Shown piece after piece: positions 25,037-34,631 of a DNA stretch of 64,000 bases. The DNA is taken from NCBI GenBank assembly GCA_003139095.1, contig PLHW01000073.1:66473-130472 (forward strand). The letters run 5' to 3'. The stretch comes from Acidobacteriaceae bacterium. Lineage in GTDB: Bacteria; Acidobacteriota; Terriglobia; Terriglobales; Acidobacteriaceae. Position 1 is the stretch's first letter; every line of letters begins with the position of its first letter. The notes under the pieces are model-generated. The model had not been told where the DNA came from. It searched no databases and saw nothing but the letters and a program-made list of their open reading frames with translations. Both the position numbers and the translations under genes were made by a program.

Positions 25037-26839
25037 CTAGTTGCCGTTGGCCCCGATAAAGCCCTCGCGCTCCAGATGCAGAATAATGTGCTGGGCCGCT
25101 TCTTCCGGGCTGAGTTGCGCGGTGTCAATGACGACTTCCGCGTCGGCCGGCGCCTCGTAGGGATCCGAGATGCCGGTGAATTCCTTGACCAGTCCGGCGC
25201 GAGCCTTGGCGTACAGGCCTTTGCGGTCGCGCTGCTCGCAGACATCGATGGAGGTGGCGACGTGGACCAGAATGAAGCCGCCGACCGGTTCGATCAGTTG
25301 CCGCACGTACTTGCGGGTCGCTTCGTAGGGAGCGATAGGCGCGCAGATCGCGATCCCACCGTTCTTCGTGATCTCCGAGGCAACATAGCCGATGCGGCGG
25401 ATGTTGATGTCGCGATGCTCTTTGGAAAAGCCGAGTTCGGACGACAGATTCTTGCGCACCAGATCGCCGTCGAGCAGGGTGACCGGACGGCCGCCCGTTT
25501 CGAGGAATTTGATGATCAGAGCGTTGGCAATCGTCGACTTGCCCGAGCCCGACAGCCCGGTAAAGAAGATGGTGACGCCCTGCTTGTCGCGTGGCGGATA
25601 GCTGCGGCGCAGCTCTTTCACCACTTCCGGATAGGTGAACCACGCCGGAATGTCGCGGCCTTCGCTGAGGCGCGCGCGCAGTTCCGTGCCCGAAATGTCG
25701 AGGACCTTCGCGCCCTTCGGCACTTCATCGGACGGGACGTAGCGGTCTTCGTTTTCCAGGTAGACCATCATCTGGAAGGGAACCATGGCGACGCCCATTT
25801 CGGCTTCGTGCTTCTTGAAAAGCTCCTGGGCATCGTAGGGTCCGTAGAACGGCTTGCCATCCGTATCCTTGCCGGGACCGGCGTGGTCGCGGCCCACGAT
25901 GAAGTGGGTGCAACCGTGGTTCTTGCGGATCAGGCCGTGCCAGATCGCCTCACGCGGGCCGCCGAGGCGCATAGCCAGCGGCAGCATGGAGAGCTTCACG
26001 GTTCCATGCGGATACTTTGCCAGCAGCAGTTGATAGCAGCGCGTGCGCACGAAGTAATCGACGTCGCCGGGCTTAGTCATGCCGACCGAGGGATGAATGA
26101 GCAGGTTCGCTTCCACCTGTTTGGCGGCGCGCATGGTCAGTTCGACGTGGGCGCGGTGCATGGGGTTGCGCGTCTGGAAGGCGACAACGCGCGTCCAGCC
26201 GAGGCGTGAGAACTCGGCGCGCAATTCGGCGGGAGTCAGACGCAGGCCGCGGAAGTCATAGTGCGAGGGTGGCTGCACGCCTTGAACGCTGCCGCCGACG
26301 TACCAGGGATTCGATTTGTTGATGGCGTAATCGGCGCCGGGATGCGCCGGGCTGGTCGAATTGAAGACCGCCTTGGCCTCTGCGGTGCGGTCCGGCTGCC
26401 ATACGTCCTGCACGTTAAGGACGGCGAGCATCACGCCTTCGGGGTCACGCAGGGCGATCTTGCTCGAGCCGGGCGTGAGCTTTTTGGCGAATTCCTCGGT
26501 CACGTCGAGCGTGATGGGAATCGGCCAGAGCGTGCCGTTCGCGAGACGCATGTTGTGGCAGACGCCTTCATAATCTTTCTTGTTCATGAAGCCGTGCAGG
26601 GGCGAAAAGCCGCCGCTCATCAGCAGCTCGAGATCGCACAGTTGGCGGGCGCTCAGGTCCCACGAGGGGAAATCCTTGGAGTGCCCTTTCAGTTCGGCGG
26701 CGTATTCGGCCGGCACTTGCAGTTGAACGAGTTCGCCCCCATGCGGGGCAATGAGGTGGCTGGTGGAAGCGTGCAATTCGTTAACCCTCCCAAGACGTAC
26801 GTCGACCTTATTTGTAGTGTTTGAATCCTTTTGAGTCAA
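25037..26839 (-). CDS. Bifunctional sulfate adenylyltransferase/adenylylsulfate kinase (PAPS synthase)
   Basis: 600 residues. TTG start with AAGGAG six bases upstream (26851-26846), which decides the start. Residues 1-400 are a Sat/Met3-type ATP sulfurylase with QTRNPMHRAH at 222-231 and GRDHAGP near 317. Residues about 420-595 are an APS kinase with the P-loop GLSGSGKST at 428-436 and DGDLVRKNLSSELGFSKEHRD. Together they turn sulfate and two ATP into PAPS. It heads the run to the TauE/SafE permease and cysQ. No CysH or sulfite reductase gene is in the window, so the product is available to the five sulfotransferases; assimilation encoded elsewhere is possible. Confidence 0.93.
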   Translation of the reverse strand: MTQKDSNTTNKVDVRLGRVNELHASTSHLIAPHGGELVQLQVPAEYAAELKGHSKDFPSWDLSARQLCDLELLMSGGFSPLHGFMNKKDYEGVCHNMRLANGTLWPIPITLDVTEEFAKKLTPGSSKIALRDPEGVMLAVLNVQDVWQPDRTAEAKAVFNSTSPAHPGADYAINKSNPWYVGGSVQGVQPPSHYDFRGLRLTPAELRAEFSRLGWTRVVAFQTRNPMHRAHVELTMRAAKQVEANLLIHPSVGMTKPGDVDYFVRTRCYQLLLAKYPHGTVKLSMLPLAMRLGGPREAIWHGLIRKNHGCTHFIVGRDHAGPGKDTDGKPFYGPYDAQELFKKHEAEMGVAMVPFQMMVYLENEDRYVPSDEVPKGAKVLDISGTELRARLSEGRDIPAWFTYPEVVKELRRSYPPRDKQGVTIFFTGLSGSGKSTIANALIIKFLETGGRPVTLLDGDLVRKNLSSELGFSKEHRDINIRRIGYVASEITKNGGIAICAPIAPYEATRKYVRQLIEPVGGFILVHVATSIDVCEQRDRKGLYAKARAGLVKEFTGISDPYEAPADAEVVIDTAQLSPEEAAQHIILHLEREGFIGANGN

Positions 26840-27416
26840 TGACAGCTCCTTAGACTCGCTCTCCCGAGTTCTCGCAGGGGTGCGAGCAATGTTGTGGCGG
26901 GCAAGTCGATCTGAATTTTACGGCAGTAATGTGAACCCTGTGTATAACCCTAACAACGTGCAACTCGACAGCCGTCCCGCCCGGTTCGCTACTGTGCAAC
27001 TAATTGAAAACAATCACGCTTGAATGTCATGGGGCGACCGAAGTGGTGCACTCGGGGGGATATGAAAGCAATTGTAACATTTTGCCCCACGGCGGCACGA
27101 TTGTTTGCCTCCTCGAACTCCTCGGAAGGGCAGAGGGACCGCAACTCTCCCAGAGCACCAAGCGCCAGCCCGCGGGCCTACTTCCCCTCGATACCAGTTA
27201 AGGTCCGCCCCGTTTCGGTGTCAAGATTACCGCTGGTTGGGCAGATAGCTATTTTAGTTGTCCCAGCGCGGCGCGCCGGCGGCAATGTTCCCTCCGACGA
27301 GTTTTTCCCCTCCCAGGACTTAAAGTCCCGTTCTCTGGTGGCCGATGAACGTAGAAAGCTAAAGCCAAAGGCTTGCTCATCATTCATTGGAGAATCGAGT
27401 ACTGGAGAATCGAGCT
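26840..27416. other. 577-base divergent spacer without a convincing gene
   Basis: It lies between the PAPS synthase and PEP carboxykinase genes. Near the synthase, CTCGCA-CCCC-TGCGAG forms a small hairpin in the leader (about 26890-26910). Short frames at 27004-27201 and 27020-27463 have odd composition, and one overlaps pckA, so I do not call them genes. The end of the spacer is a two-unit 15-base repeat that supplies the pckA ribosome site. Confidence 0.55.
27387..27416 (+). repeat. 15-base tandem repeat at the pckA start
   Basis: Two units, TTGGAGAATCGAGTA (27387-27401) and CTGGAGAATCGAGCT (27402-27416), 12 of 15 bases identical, end exactly at the ATG. Each carries GGAGA; the second is the likely Shine-Dalgarno. 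It is one of several 15-base arrays at gene edges in this window. Confidence 0.8.
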
Positions 27417-29054
27417 ATGAAAATTATTGCCACCCCACCCGAATCGCGGGAAGAAAGCCTTAAACATCTCGGCTTGAGCAATCTCGGCCGTGTCTCTTGG
27501 GATTTGCCTACGGCTGCGCTCTACGAGGAGTCGATTCGCCGCTATGAAGCAGCCGTAAGTCATCTTGGCCCGCTCGTCATACGCACGGGGCAATACACCG
27601 GCCGGTTGCCCAAGGATAAGTTTTTCGTGCGCGAACCTTCCAGCGAAAGCAAAATTTGCTGGGGCAAAATCAATCAGCCGATGGCGGCGGACAAGTTTGA
27701 GACGCTCAAGGCGAGGCTGTGCGCGTATCTCCAGGGCAAGGATATTTTCATTGAGAACTGCTATGCGGGAGCGGACGAACATTATCGCGTTCCCATTCGC
27801 ATCATCAGCGAGCGAGCCACCGCCGCCTTGTTTGCCCGCACCATGTTCATCCGCGAACTGGATCTGGACAAACTGGGCCATCACGTCCCGGAATTCACGG
27901 TGCTGCACGCGCCCGATTTTCACGCCGACCCGGCCACGGATGGCACGCACTCGGAGGCGTTCGTGCTGCTGCATTTCGGGAAAAAACTAATTCTCATTGG
28001 CGGCACGGCCTACGCCGGTGAAATCAAGAAGTCGATCTTCACGGTGATGAATTACCTGTTGCCGCAACAGGGCGTCATGGCCATGCACTGTTCCGCGAAC
28101 TACGGCACCAACGAAAATGATGTAGCCATCTTCTTTGGCTTGTCGGGCACCGGGAAAACCACCCTGTCCGCCGATCCCGACCGCACCCTGATTGGCGACG
28201 ACGAACACGGCTGGAGCGACACCGGCACCTTCAATTTCGAGGGCGGCTGTTACGCCAAAGTCATCAAACTGTCGCGCCAGGGCGAGCCCGAGATTTACGA
28301 AACCACCCGCCGTTTCGGCACGATTCTGGAAAACGTCACCATGGATATGCGCACCCGGCACGTCAATCTGGACGACGCCTCGCTCACCGAAAACACGCGC
28401 GCCGCTTATCCCATTACGCATATTCCGAATATGACGCGCACCGGCAAGGGGGGACATCCGAAGCACATTCTCATGCTGACCTGCGACGCCTTCGGGGTTC
28501 TTCCGCCGCTGGCCCGTCTGACGCCCGCCCAGGCCATGTACCACTTCCTGGCCGGTTACACCGCGAAAGTGGCGGGCACGGAAGCCGGAATCAAAGAACC
28601 ACAAGCAACGTTCAGTCCGTGCTTCGGCGCGCCCTTCATGGCCTTGCCGCCAACCGTGTATGCCAAGTTCCTCGGCGACAAAATTGCCCAGCACAAGGTT
28701 GACGTGTGGCTGGTCAACACCGGTTGGAGTGGCGGCGCTTACGGACAAGGGGAAAGGATCAAACTCGCATATACACGCGCCATGGTCAAAGCCGTTCTCT
28801 CGGGCGCGCTCAAAGATGTGCCCACGCAAGCCGATCCGATTTTTGGAATGGCCGTGCCGCTCTCCTGTCCCGGAGTGCCCGGCGAAATGCTGAACCCGCG
28901 CAACACCTGGAAGGACAAAGCGGCCTATGACAGCAAGGCGCGCGAATTGGCTGCCATGTTCGAGAAGAACTTCGCGGAGAATGCCAGCGACGCCTCCCCG
29001 GAAATCAAGGCCGCCGGTCCGAAAGCACTGGTCCTGGGGGCAGCGAGAAACTGA
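27417..29054 (+). CDS. pckA: Phosphoenolpyruvate carboxykinase (ATP)
   Basis: 545 residues from ATG 27417; a TTG at 27387 is in frame but lies in the 15-base repeat. The enzyme converts oxaloacetate and ATP to phosphoenolpyruvate, the first committed step of gluconeogenesis. Motifs of the ATP-dependent family are complete: RTGQYTGRLPKDKF, the kinase loop GLSGTGKTTLSAD at about 241, the metal-binding GDDEHGW, and FSPCFGAPF with the YGQGERIKL segment near the C-terminus. It stands alone and faces the convergent DUF885 gene across 45 bases. It could feed sugar precursors to the polysaccharide pathway but is a housekeeping enzyme. Confidence 0.95.
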   Translation: MKIIATPPESREESLKHLGLSNLGRVSWDLPTAALYEESIRRYEAAVSHLGPLVIRTGQYTGRLPKDKFFVREPSSESKICWGKINQPMAADKFETLKARLCAYLQGKDIFIENCYAGADEHYRVPIRIISERATAALFARTMFIRELDLDKLGHHVPEFTVLHAPDFHADPATDGTHSEAFVLLHFGKKLILIGGTAYAGEIKKSIFTVMNYLLPQQGVMAMHCSANYGTNENDVAIFFGLSGTGKTTLSADPDRTLIGDDEHGWSDTGTFNFEGGCYAKVIKLSRQGEPEIYETTRRFGTILENVTMDMRTRHVNLDDASLTENTRAAYPITHIPNMTRTGKGGHPKHILMLTCDAFGVLPPLARLTPAQAMYHFLAGYTAKVAGTEAGIKEPQATFSPCFGAPFMALPPTVYAKFLGDKIAQHKVDVWLVNTGWSGGAYGQGERIKLAYTRAMVKAVLSGALKDVPTQADPIFGMAVPLSCPGVPGEMLNPRNTWKDKAAYDSKARELAAMFEKNFAENASDASPEIKAAGPKALVLGAARN

Positions 29055-29099
29055 TTTTCGGACCGAGGTTGCTGCTTCATCCAACTACTGTACCCGGTC

Positions 29100-30911
29100 T
29101 TACTTCGGCAGCAGAATGTTCCCCAGCCACGGCACCGGCAATGCGCCCTGGTCGAGGGCGCGGTCGTGGAATTCGGCGAGCGTGAAATCTTTGCCCCGGG
29201 CCGCTTCATAAGCGCGGCGCAGGCGCCACCATTCGCTGGTGCCCACATAATAGGTTGGCAGCTGCGTGGAGCTGAGCTTGGCGCGCTGCAATTTTCCCTC
29301 GGCTTCGGCGCGGGTCTGGAAGGCGTCGTTCATCATGAACGCCATGGCTTGGTCGTCCGTCATTCCCATGGTCTGCATGCGGACGTCGAGGATGGTATTG
29401 CCGAGGGCGCGCAGCCAGATCTTCAGGTAGCTGATGCGGTAACGTGGATCGTTGTCCGCGAATCCCTGCTGCATCATGACCTGCGCGATGTACTCGGCCC
29501 AGCCTTCCACGTAGGCTCCGTTGCTGAAGAGGCTGCGGACGAGGCGGCGGCTTACCGGCTGGATTTCGTTGGCGTGCTCGGCCTGAACGTAGTGGCCGGG
29601 CAGGGCCTCGTGAATGGTGAGCCACTTCAGCACCCAGTTGTTGTACTCGCGCAACTTCGACTCGGCCTTGTCGTCGGGCGTCTTCGGGTCGATGGGCGTC
29701 ACCCAATACTGGGCCTCGGCGTTCGGGTCGAGCGGCGGCGCGCCGTGGAATCCGGCGACCGAATAAATGCCGCGCATGAAGGGCGGCGTCGGGATGACCT
29801 TCAGGTTGTCGCGCGATTTCAGCGACACGATTTTTTTATCGATGATGAATTGGCGGATGCCGGCCAGATCGTCCTTCACGGTCTGCATCAACTCGCCGCG
29901 CTTCGGATGATCGTCGGAAATTTTTTGCAGCACCTCGCCGATGACCTTGTTTTCGCGCTCTTGCGGGCTGAGGCTGGCGTGGTCGTCGTGATCGGGAAAG
30001 TACTGCTTGTGCAGCGGCAGCGCGATTTGAAGCATTTCCGCGCGCGTCTTTTTCAGATCGGCCTCGGCATCGGTCAGCACCTGATCCGGGGTAACGGGCG
30101 TTTCCATGACAAGGCGGAATTTTTCCGCGTAAAGCTCTTTGCCCAGGCGCCAGGTGCGCTCGGTTTTGCGCTTTGCCAAGTCCTCCTTTAGCCAGCGGGA
30201 AAAATTCTTGAGCGACTCGATGGCCGGAGGGGCGACCTGATCGTACTGCGCTTTCAATTTCGATCCGGCGGGGATGGCGGGTGCAATCGCATTCTGGATC
30301 AGGTCGATGTTGCCGTCGTTCTCCTCGATGGCGACCTTGATGAAGATGGGGTCGGCGTCGACCAACTGACTGCGCGCCTGGTCGAGAAAATGCGGGATTG
30401 CGGCAACGCGGCTGAGGATGTGGCCGAGACGCACGTCTTCGGGTGCGTAGTCATCGGTGAGCGGCTGGAACAGCGCGCTGCCCAGAAGCTCCACATAGAC
30501 GGTAGGGTTGTGCTTGTAATTCTGAATGCGGTCGAACTCGAGCAGGTTGAGAGCGATCTGGTCGTCGATCAGGCGCCAGTCCGCGGCGTCCTCCGTGCCG
30601 AGTGAAGCGAGCGGGGTCTCGGCGCGAAAAGTTTCGCGCCACTTCGCATAGAGCGCGCGTTGTTCGGCCATGCCGGCGGCACTCACGTCGTCGAGCAGCG
30701 CGTCGAGCGCAACCGTCTTGCCAGTCTTGGCGTCGACGTGCTGGTGGTAGCCGGCCTGCGAAGCGCTGGAGGGCGAAAGCGCCAGCGTCTGGTGAATGAA
30801 TTCTTCACTGAGCCGCGCAAATTTTTCGTTGGCTGCGGGCGAGGAATGGGAAGGTTGCGCCATAAGTGCACTGGATATAAGAAGACAGATTGCCGCACCA
30901 AAGAGTCTCAT
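29100..30911 (-). CDS. Secreted DUF885 metallopeptidase-like protein
   Basis: 603 residues from ATG 30911, giving the signal peptide MRLFGAAICLLISSALMAQ; the frame runs another 32 codons upstream through a 15-base repeat and that part is not protein-like. DUF885 proteins are related to M3/M32-type zinc peptidases. The zinc motif is HEALPGH (residues about 460) with a downstream GWAEYIAQ carrying the third ligand Glu. The helical N-terminal two thirds have the expected LIDDQIAL and AIPHFLDQARSQL segments. It probably acts in the periplasm; a peptidase role is inferred from the family and no substrate is known. Confidence 0.85.
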   Translation of the reverse strand: MRLFGAAICLLISSALMAQPSHSSPAANEKFARLSEEFIHQTLALSPSSASQAGYHQHVDAKTGKTVALDALLDDVSAAGMAEQRALYAKWRETFRAETPLASLGTEDAADWRLIDDQIALNLLEFDRIQNYKHNPTVYVELLGSALFQPLTDDYAPEDVRLGHILSRVAAIPHFLDQARSQLVDADPIFIKVAIEENDGNIDLIQNAIAPAIPAGSKLKAQYDQVAPPAIESLKNFSRWLKEDLAKRKTERTWRLGKELYAEKFRLVMETPVTPDQVLTDAEADLKKTRAEMLQIALPLHKQYFPDHDDHASLSPQERENKVIGEVLQKISDDHPKRGELMQTVKDDLAGIRQFIIDKKIVSLKSRDNLKVIPTPPFMRGIYSVAGFHGAPPLDPNAEAQYWVTPIDPKTPDDKAESKLREYNNWVLKWLTIHEALPGHYVQAEHANEIQPVSRRLVRSLFSNGAYVEGWAEYIAQVMMQQGFADNDPRYRISYLKIWLRALGNTILDVRMQTMGMTDDQAMAFMMNDAFQTRAEAEGKLQRAKLSSTQLPTYYVGTSEWWRLRRAYEAARGKDFTLAEFHDRALDQGALPVPWLGNILLPK

Positions 30912-30936
30912 GGTGCAAATTCTAGCAGGATGGAGT

Positions 30937-30981
30937 GAACTCAGTCGCGGGGAACTCAGTCGCGAAGAACTTAGTCGCGAC
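30937..30981. repeat. 15-base tandem repeat upstream of the DUF885 gene
   Basis: Three units: GAACTCAGTCGCGGG (30937-30951), GAACTCAGTCGCGAA (30952-30966), GAACTTAGTCGCGAC (30967-30981). They lie 26 bases upstream of the chosen ATG, between DUF885 and PolX genes. Confidence 0.8.
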
Positions 30982-31038
30982 GGATCGATGGCAAAGCTGC
31001 GCAGCAATGGCTGGGTGAGCCCGCCAGCGGCAACCGAA

Positions 31039-32799
31039 CTACCAGCCGTGCTTCATCGCCTTGGCAAACTCCGCTACCGGCAGCGTGTTCAGCACATCGT
31101 CTTTGGTGAGCCAGGCGCGCCGCGCTTGCGTCACGCCGTAGTGAATCTTCTCCATGTGCGAGGTGTGGTGCGAGTCGGTGTTGACCACGATCTTGACGCC
31201 GTGCTGCTTGGCCATGCGCAGATGCACGTCGCACAGGTCGAGGCGGTCGGGATAGGAATTCAGCTCCATGGCGACTTTGTGTTTCGCGGCCGACTCGAGA
31301 ATGGCGTCGATGTCGAATGGGTAGGCGTCGCGGCGCAGCAACTGGCGGCCGGTGGGATGGCCGATGATCGAGGTGTTGGGATTCGCAATCGCCTTGAGCA
31401 GGCGGTCGGTCATGGTGGCGCGATCCTGGTTGAAGTGCGAGTGCACGCTGGCAATCACGATGTCCATCTCGGCGAGCACGGAGTCGGAGAGGTCGAGCGT
31501 GCCGTCGGCGAGGATGTCGACCTCGATGCCGGCGAAGATGCGAATGGGCTTAGTCTCTTTGTCTTTATTCAGCGCTTTCTCGGCAGCGCGAATGCGCTCG
31601 ATGTGCGCCAGTGCGCGCTCGTCGGTCAGGCCGTTGGCGAAAGCGAGGTTCTTCGAGTGATCGGTGATCGCCATGTAGGCGTAGCCGCGAGCGCGCGCCG
31701 CCTCGGCCATTTCTTCGATGGTGTTGCGGCCGTCGGTCTCAACGGTGTGCATGTGCACGTCGCCGCGCAGGTCGCCGAGTTCGAGCAGCGCGGGCAGTTC
31801 GTGTTTCGCGGCTGCCTCGATTTCGCCTAGATTTTCGCGCAGTTCGGGCGGAATGAAGTCGAGCTTGAGCTTGGCGTATATCTCTTCTTCGGTCGCGCCT
31901 GCGACCGGCTTGTTCGTTTCCAGATTCGCCAGGCTGTACTCGTTGAGCGTGTAGCCCATTTTCAGCGCGCGCTGGCGCAGAGCCACGTTGTGCGCCTTCG
32001 AGCCAGTGAAATACTGCATGGCAGCGCCGAATGACTCCGGCGGCAGCAGCCGCACGTCTACCTGCATGCCGTTGCGCTGGCGGAAGCTGACTTTATTCTC
32101 GCCCTGCGCGATGACTTCCATCAGGCCGGGAAAGCGCAGCAGGTGCTGGGCAATTTCCTGGCGCGTTTCGTCGGCCGAGCAACCTTTGCCGGTGACGAGA
32201 ATGTCGAGGTCGCCAACGGTTTCGCGCCCGCGCCGCAGCGACCCGGCCGGCGTCACCTTCTCCACGCCCGGCGCCTCCCTCAGGTGCGCGATCAGCTTGT
32301 CGGCCAGTTGCTCGGCCGTATCGAGCGAGAATCGGCCGCCGATGCGCCGGTAATCTTCAATCGCCTTGAGCAGTTTCTGCTCGTGCTTTTCGCCCATGCG
32401 CGGCAGTTCGCGAATCTTGCCTTCGCGCGCCAGCTTTTCCACGCCGTCGATGTCGCAAACCTGGTAGGCGCTCCAGATCAGCGCAATCGTTTTTGGCCCG
32501 AGGCCCTGAATCTTGAGCAGCTCAAGCATCGACGGGCGATACTTTTTGAGCATCTCGGCGTGGACCTCGATATTGCCTTCGCGAAACAGGTGCTGCAAGT
32601 TCGCGAGCATGCCTTTGCCGATGCCGGGCACGGCCAGCAGTTTTTTCGGGTCTTCGATGAGCGTGGAAACCTGCTGCGGCAGCGCCTCGATGGCCTCGGC
32701 CGCGTTGCGATACGAGCGAATGCGAAACGAATCCTGCCCGTCGATTTCGAGCAGGTCGGCAGTTTCGTAAAGCAGGCCGGCTATGGCTTTGTTGTCCAT
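31039..32799 (-). CDS. polX: DNA polymerase/3'-5' exonuclease PolX
   Basis: 586 residues from ATG 32799 (MDNKAIAGLLYETADLL, the usual PolX start); a TTG ten codons earlier is possible. An N-terminal 8-kDa-like helix-hairpin-helix domain (IPGIGKGML, IQGLGPKTI) is followed by the family X palm with GDLDILVTG carrying two catalytic aspartates. The C-terminal PHP domain has VHMHTVETDGRNT, ITDHSKNLAFANGL and SVHSHFNQ metal motifs. Bacterial PolX enzymes fill short gaps in base-excision repair, and the PHP domain gives 3'-5' exonuclease activity. No link to the neighbouring polysaccharide genes is apparent. Confidence 0.93.
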   Translation of the reverse strand: MDNKAIAGLLYETADLLEIDGQDSFRIRSYRNAAEAIEALPQQVSTLIEDPKKLLAVPGIGKGMLANLQHLFREGNIEVHAEMLKKYRPSMLELLKIQGLGPKTIALIWSAYQVCDIDGVEKLAREGKIRELPRMGEKHEQKLLKAIEDYRRIGGRFSLDTAEQLADKLIAHLREAPGVEKVTPAGSLRRGRETVGDLDILVTGKGCSADETRQEIAQHLLRFPGLMEVIAQGENKVSFRQRNGMQVDVRLLPPESFGAAMQYFTGSKAHNVALRQRALKMGYTLNEYSLANLETNKPVAGATEEEIYAKLKLDFIPPELRENLGEIEAAAKHELPALLELGDLRGDVHMHTVETDGRNTIEEMAEAARARGYAYMAITDHSKNLAFANGLTDERALAHIERIRAAEKALNKDKETKPIRIFAGIEVDILADGTLDLSDSVLAEMDIVIASVHSHFNQDRATMTDRLLKAIANPNTSIIGHPTGRQLLRRDAYPFDIDAILESAAKHKVAMELNSYPDRLDLCDVHLRMAKQHGVKIVVNTDSHHTSHMEKIHYGVTQARRAWLTKDDVLNTLPVAEFAKAMKHGW

Positions 32800-32828
32800 G
32801 GGCAGGAGATATTGTAGCGGGAACTGCA

Positions 32829-33097
32829 AGTTCTCAGTTCTCAGTTGTCAGTTCTCAGTTCTCGGTGCCAAGTCCTCAGCTCCAGGCGGAACCTTTTCTT
32901 TGCTCTTCGGCGGGCGAAATTCCTTTCCACGGACTCACACGGATTTTCACGGATGGGATTTTTCTTTTCAATGATCTGTGTAAATCCGTGTGATCCGCGG
33001 ATAAGAAGTTTGGGTCCTACGCTTCAGGGGTCTCAGCCGGACCTACCAGTCAGGAGACCTGAACAGAGAACTGACAACTGACAACTGACGACTCCAG
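32829..33097. repeat. Nested palindromic intergenic element, copy 1
   Basis: Outer TCAGTT-type arrays contain a perfect 16-base inverted pair, 32841-32856 and 33066-33081. Inside is a second inverted pair: TCCACGGACTCACACGGATT (about 32925) against ATCTGTGTAAATCCGTGTGA (about 32974), imperfect over about 28 bases. The core from TGCTCTTC (32901) to GATC (32976) resembles the core of the element near 53.07 kb. It fills most of the 466-base gap between PolX and the flavoprotein gene. Confidence 0.75.
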
Positions 33098-33265
33098 GTT
33101 ACCTCCGGCACCACCAGCCCCAAAAATGCCGATGGTACAATTTGTTATGCCTCCATACCGGTTCGGAGGCTGCTGATTCCAGTCGAGCTGATGCCGGGCT
33201 TTGCCCCTGAACTTCAACTCAATCGGCAGATTTCGGACCCTGAAAGTCGTGCGCCAATCGAATTT

Positions 33266-34627
33266 ATGAGCAAGAAAATTGTCATCATAGGTGGCGGACC
33301 GACCGGACTCGGCGCCGCATACCGGCTCCACGAGACTGGCTACGACAACTGGGTTCTCTACGAAAAAACCGGCGACGTCGGCGGCCACGCCACCTCGCAC
33401 GTTGACGCGCAGGGCTTCGTCTGGGACGAGGGCGGCCACGTTATTTTCTCGCATTATAAGTACTTCGACGACCTCATCGACAAGGCGCTCGGCAAAGAGG
33501 TTCACGAGCGTATTCGGGAGAGCTGGATCGTCAAAGGCGAGGATTGGGTGCCGTATCCGTTCCAGAGCAATCTGCGCTACCTGCCGAAAGATGTGCAGGT
33601 CAGTTGCCTGGTGGGCGCGGCCAAAGCCGCCTCCAATGGCCGCGGGCGCGAGGCTGCCAACTTTCGGGACTGGATTCTGGCCACCTTTGGCGAAGGCATC
33701 GCGGACGCGTTCATGTTCCCTTACAACTCGAAGGTGTGGACCACGCCGCTCGAGGAGATGTCGAAAGGGTGGATTGCCGACCGCGTCGCCGTCATGGACT
33801 TCAAGCGGCTGCTCGAAAACGTGCTCTACGAGCGCGACGATGTGAGCTGGGGCCCGAACAATAAATTTAAATTTCCGCTGCACGGCGGCACCGGCGAAAT
33901 CTACCGCCAGATCGCCCGGCATTTTCCTGCCAAAGTTCAAACCCATAAAGAGCTGGTCGAACTCGATCCGGTTCGCCGCCGCATTTCTTTTGCCGACGGC
34001 ACCGGCGACACCTACGACGTGCTGATTTCCACCGCGCCGCTTGACCTGCTTGTCGGCATGATGAAGCCTGCGGACGCGAAGCTGCGCGAGGCCACCGCCG
34101 GACTCGTGCACAACAATCTGCTCGTCGTCGGCCTCGGTTTGAAAAAGAAAATCGAGACGGGCCGCTGCTGGATTTACTTCACCGACGACGATATGCCCTG
34201 CTACCGCGCGACCTACTTTTCGCACTACTCGCCGTTCAACGTGCCGAACGGCGATATCGAGCATTACAGCTCGTTCATGTGCGAGATCTCGTTCCGCGTC
34301 GGCGAAAAACCGGATCCGGCAAAAATTCTCGAGCAGGTTACAGCGGGATTAATTAAGGCGAAAATGCTCGACGAAGAGGACCGTGGCAAAGTGGTCTCGC
34401 GCTATCATCGCTTCGTGGGTTATTCGTATCCCATTCCCACGCTTGGCCGGGATGCGGCTCTGGCCGTGCTTCAGCCCGCGCTGCTCGGGCTGAATATTTA
34501 TTCGCGCGGCCGTTTTGGCGCATGGCGCTATGAAATCGGAAACATGGATCACTCGGTCATGATGGGCGTCGAGGCGGCCAACAACATTTTGACCGGCGCG
34601 AAGGAAGAGGTCTTTCACAGCACCTAA
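33266..34627 (+). CDS. FAD-dependent oxidoreductase of the UDP-galactopyranose mutase/protoporphyrinogen oxidase type
   Basis: 453 residues, ATG 33266 (the frame continues 25 codons upstream without family character). The N-terminus KIVIIGGGPTGLGAAYRL is the FAD dinucleotide fold, followed by the EKTGDVGGHA adenosine/phosphate region and a C-terminal SRGRFGAWRYEIGNMDHSVMMG closing FAD-binding segment. Proteins of this shape next to a glycosyltransferase are common in polysaccharide loci; a mutase acting on a nucleotide sugar or an oxidoreductase acting on a lipid-linked sugar are both possible. It heads an operon whose second gene starts 4 bases after its stop. Confidence 0.78.
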   Translation: MSKKIVIIGGGPTGLGAAYRLHETGYDNWVLYEKTGDVGGHATSHVDAQGFVWDEGGHVIFSHYKYFDDLIDKALGKEVHERIRESWIVKGEDWVPYPFQSNLRYLPKDVQVSCLVGAAKAASNGRGREAANFRDWILATFGEGIADAFMFPYNSKVWTTPLEEMSKGWIADRVAVMDFKRLLENVLYERDDVSWGPNNKFKFPLHGGTGEIYRQIARHFPAKVQTHKELVELDPVRRRISFADGTGDTYDVLISTAPLDLLVGMMKPADAKLREATAGLVHNNLLVVGLGLKKKIETGRCWIYFTDDDMPCYRATYFSHYSPFNVPNGDIEHYSSFMCEISFRVGEKPDPAKILEQVTAGLIKAKMLDEEDRGKVVSRYHRFVGYSYPIPTLGRDAALAVLQPALLGLNIYSRGRFGAWRYEIGNMDHSVMMGVEAANNILTGAKEEVFHST

Positions 34628-34631
34628 AACC

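Noticed and set aside
26840..26960. SAM or sulfur riboswitch in the PAPS synthase leader
   Set aside because: Only a short CTCGCA/TGCGAG hairpin is seen; no SAM-I core or other known aptamer pattern could be matched.
27020..27463. 147-residue frame before pckA
   Set aside because: It overlaps the pckA start, contains the 15-base repeat, and its composition is not protein-like.
33050..34264. 404-residue antisense frame over the flavoprotein gene
   Set aside because: The sense strand carries a complete FAD fold in a coupled operon; the antisense product has no domain signal.
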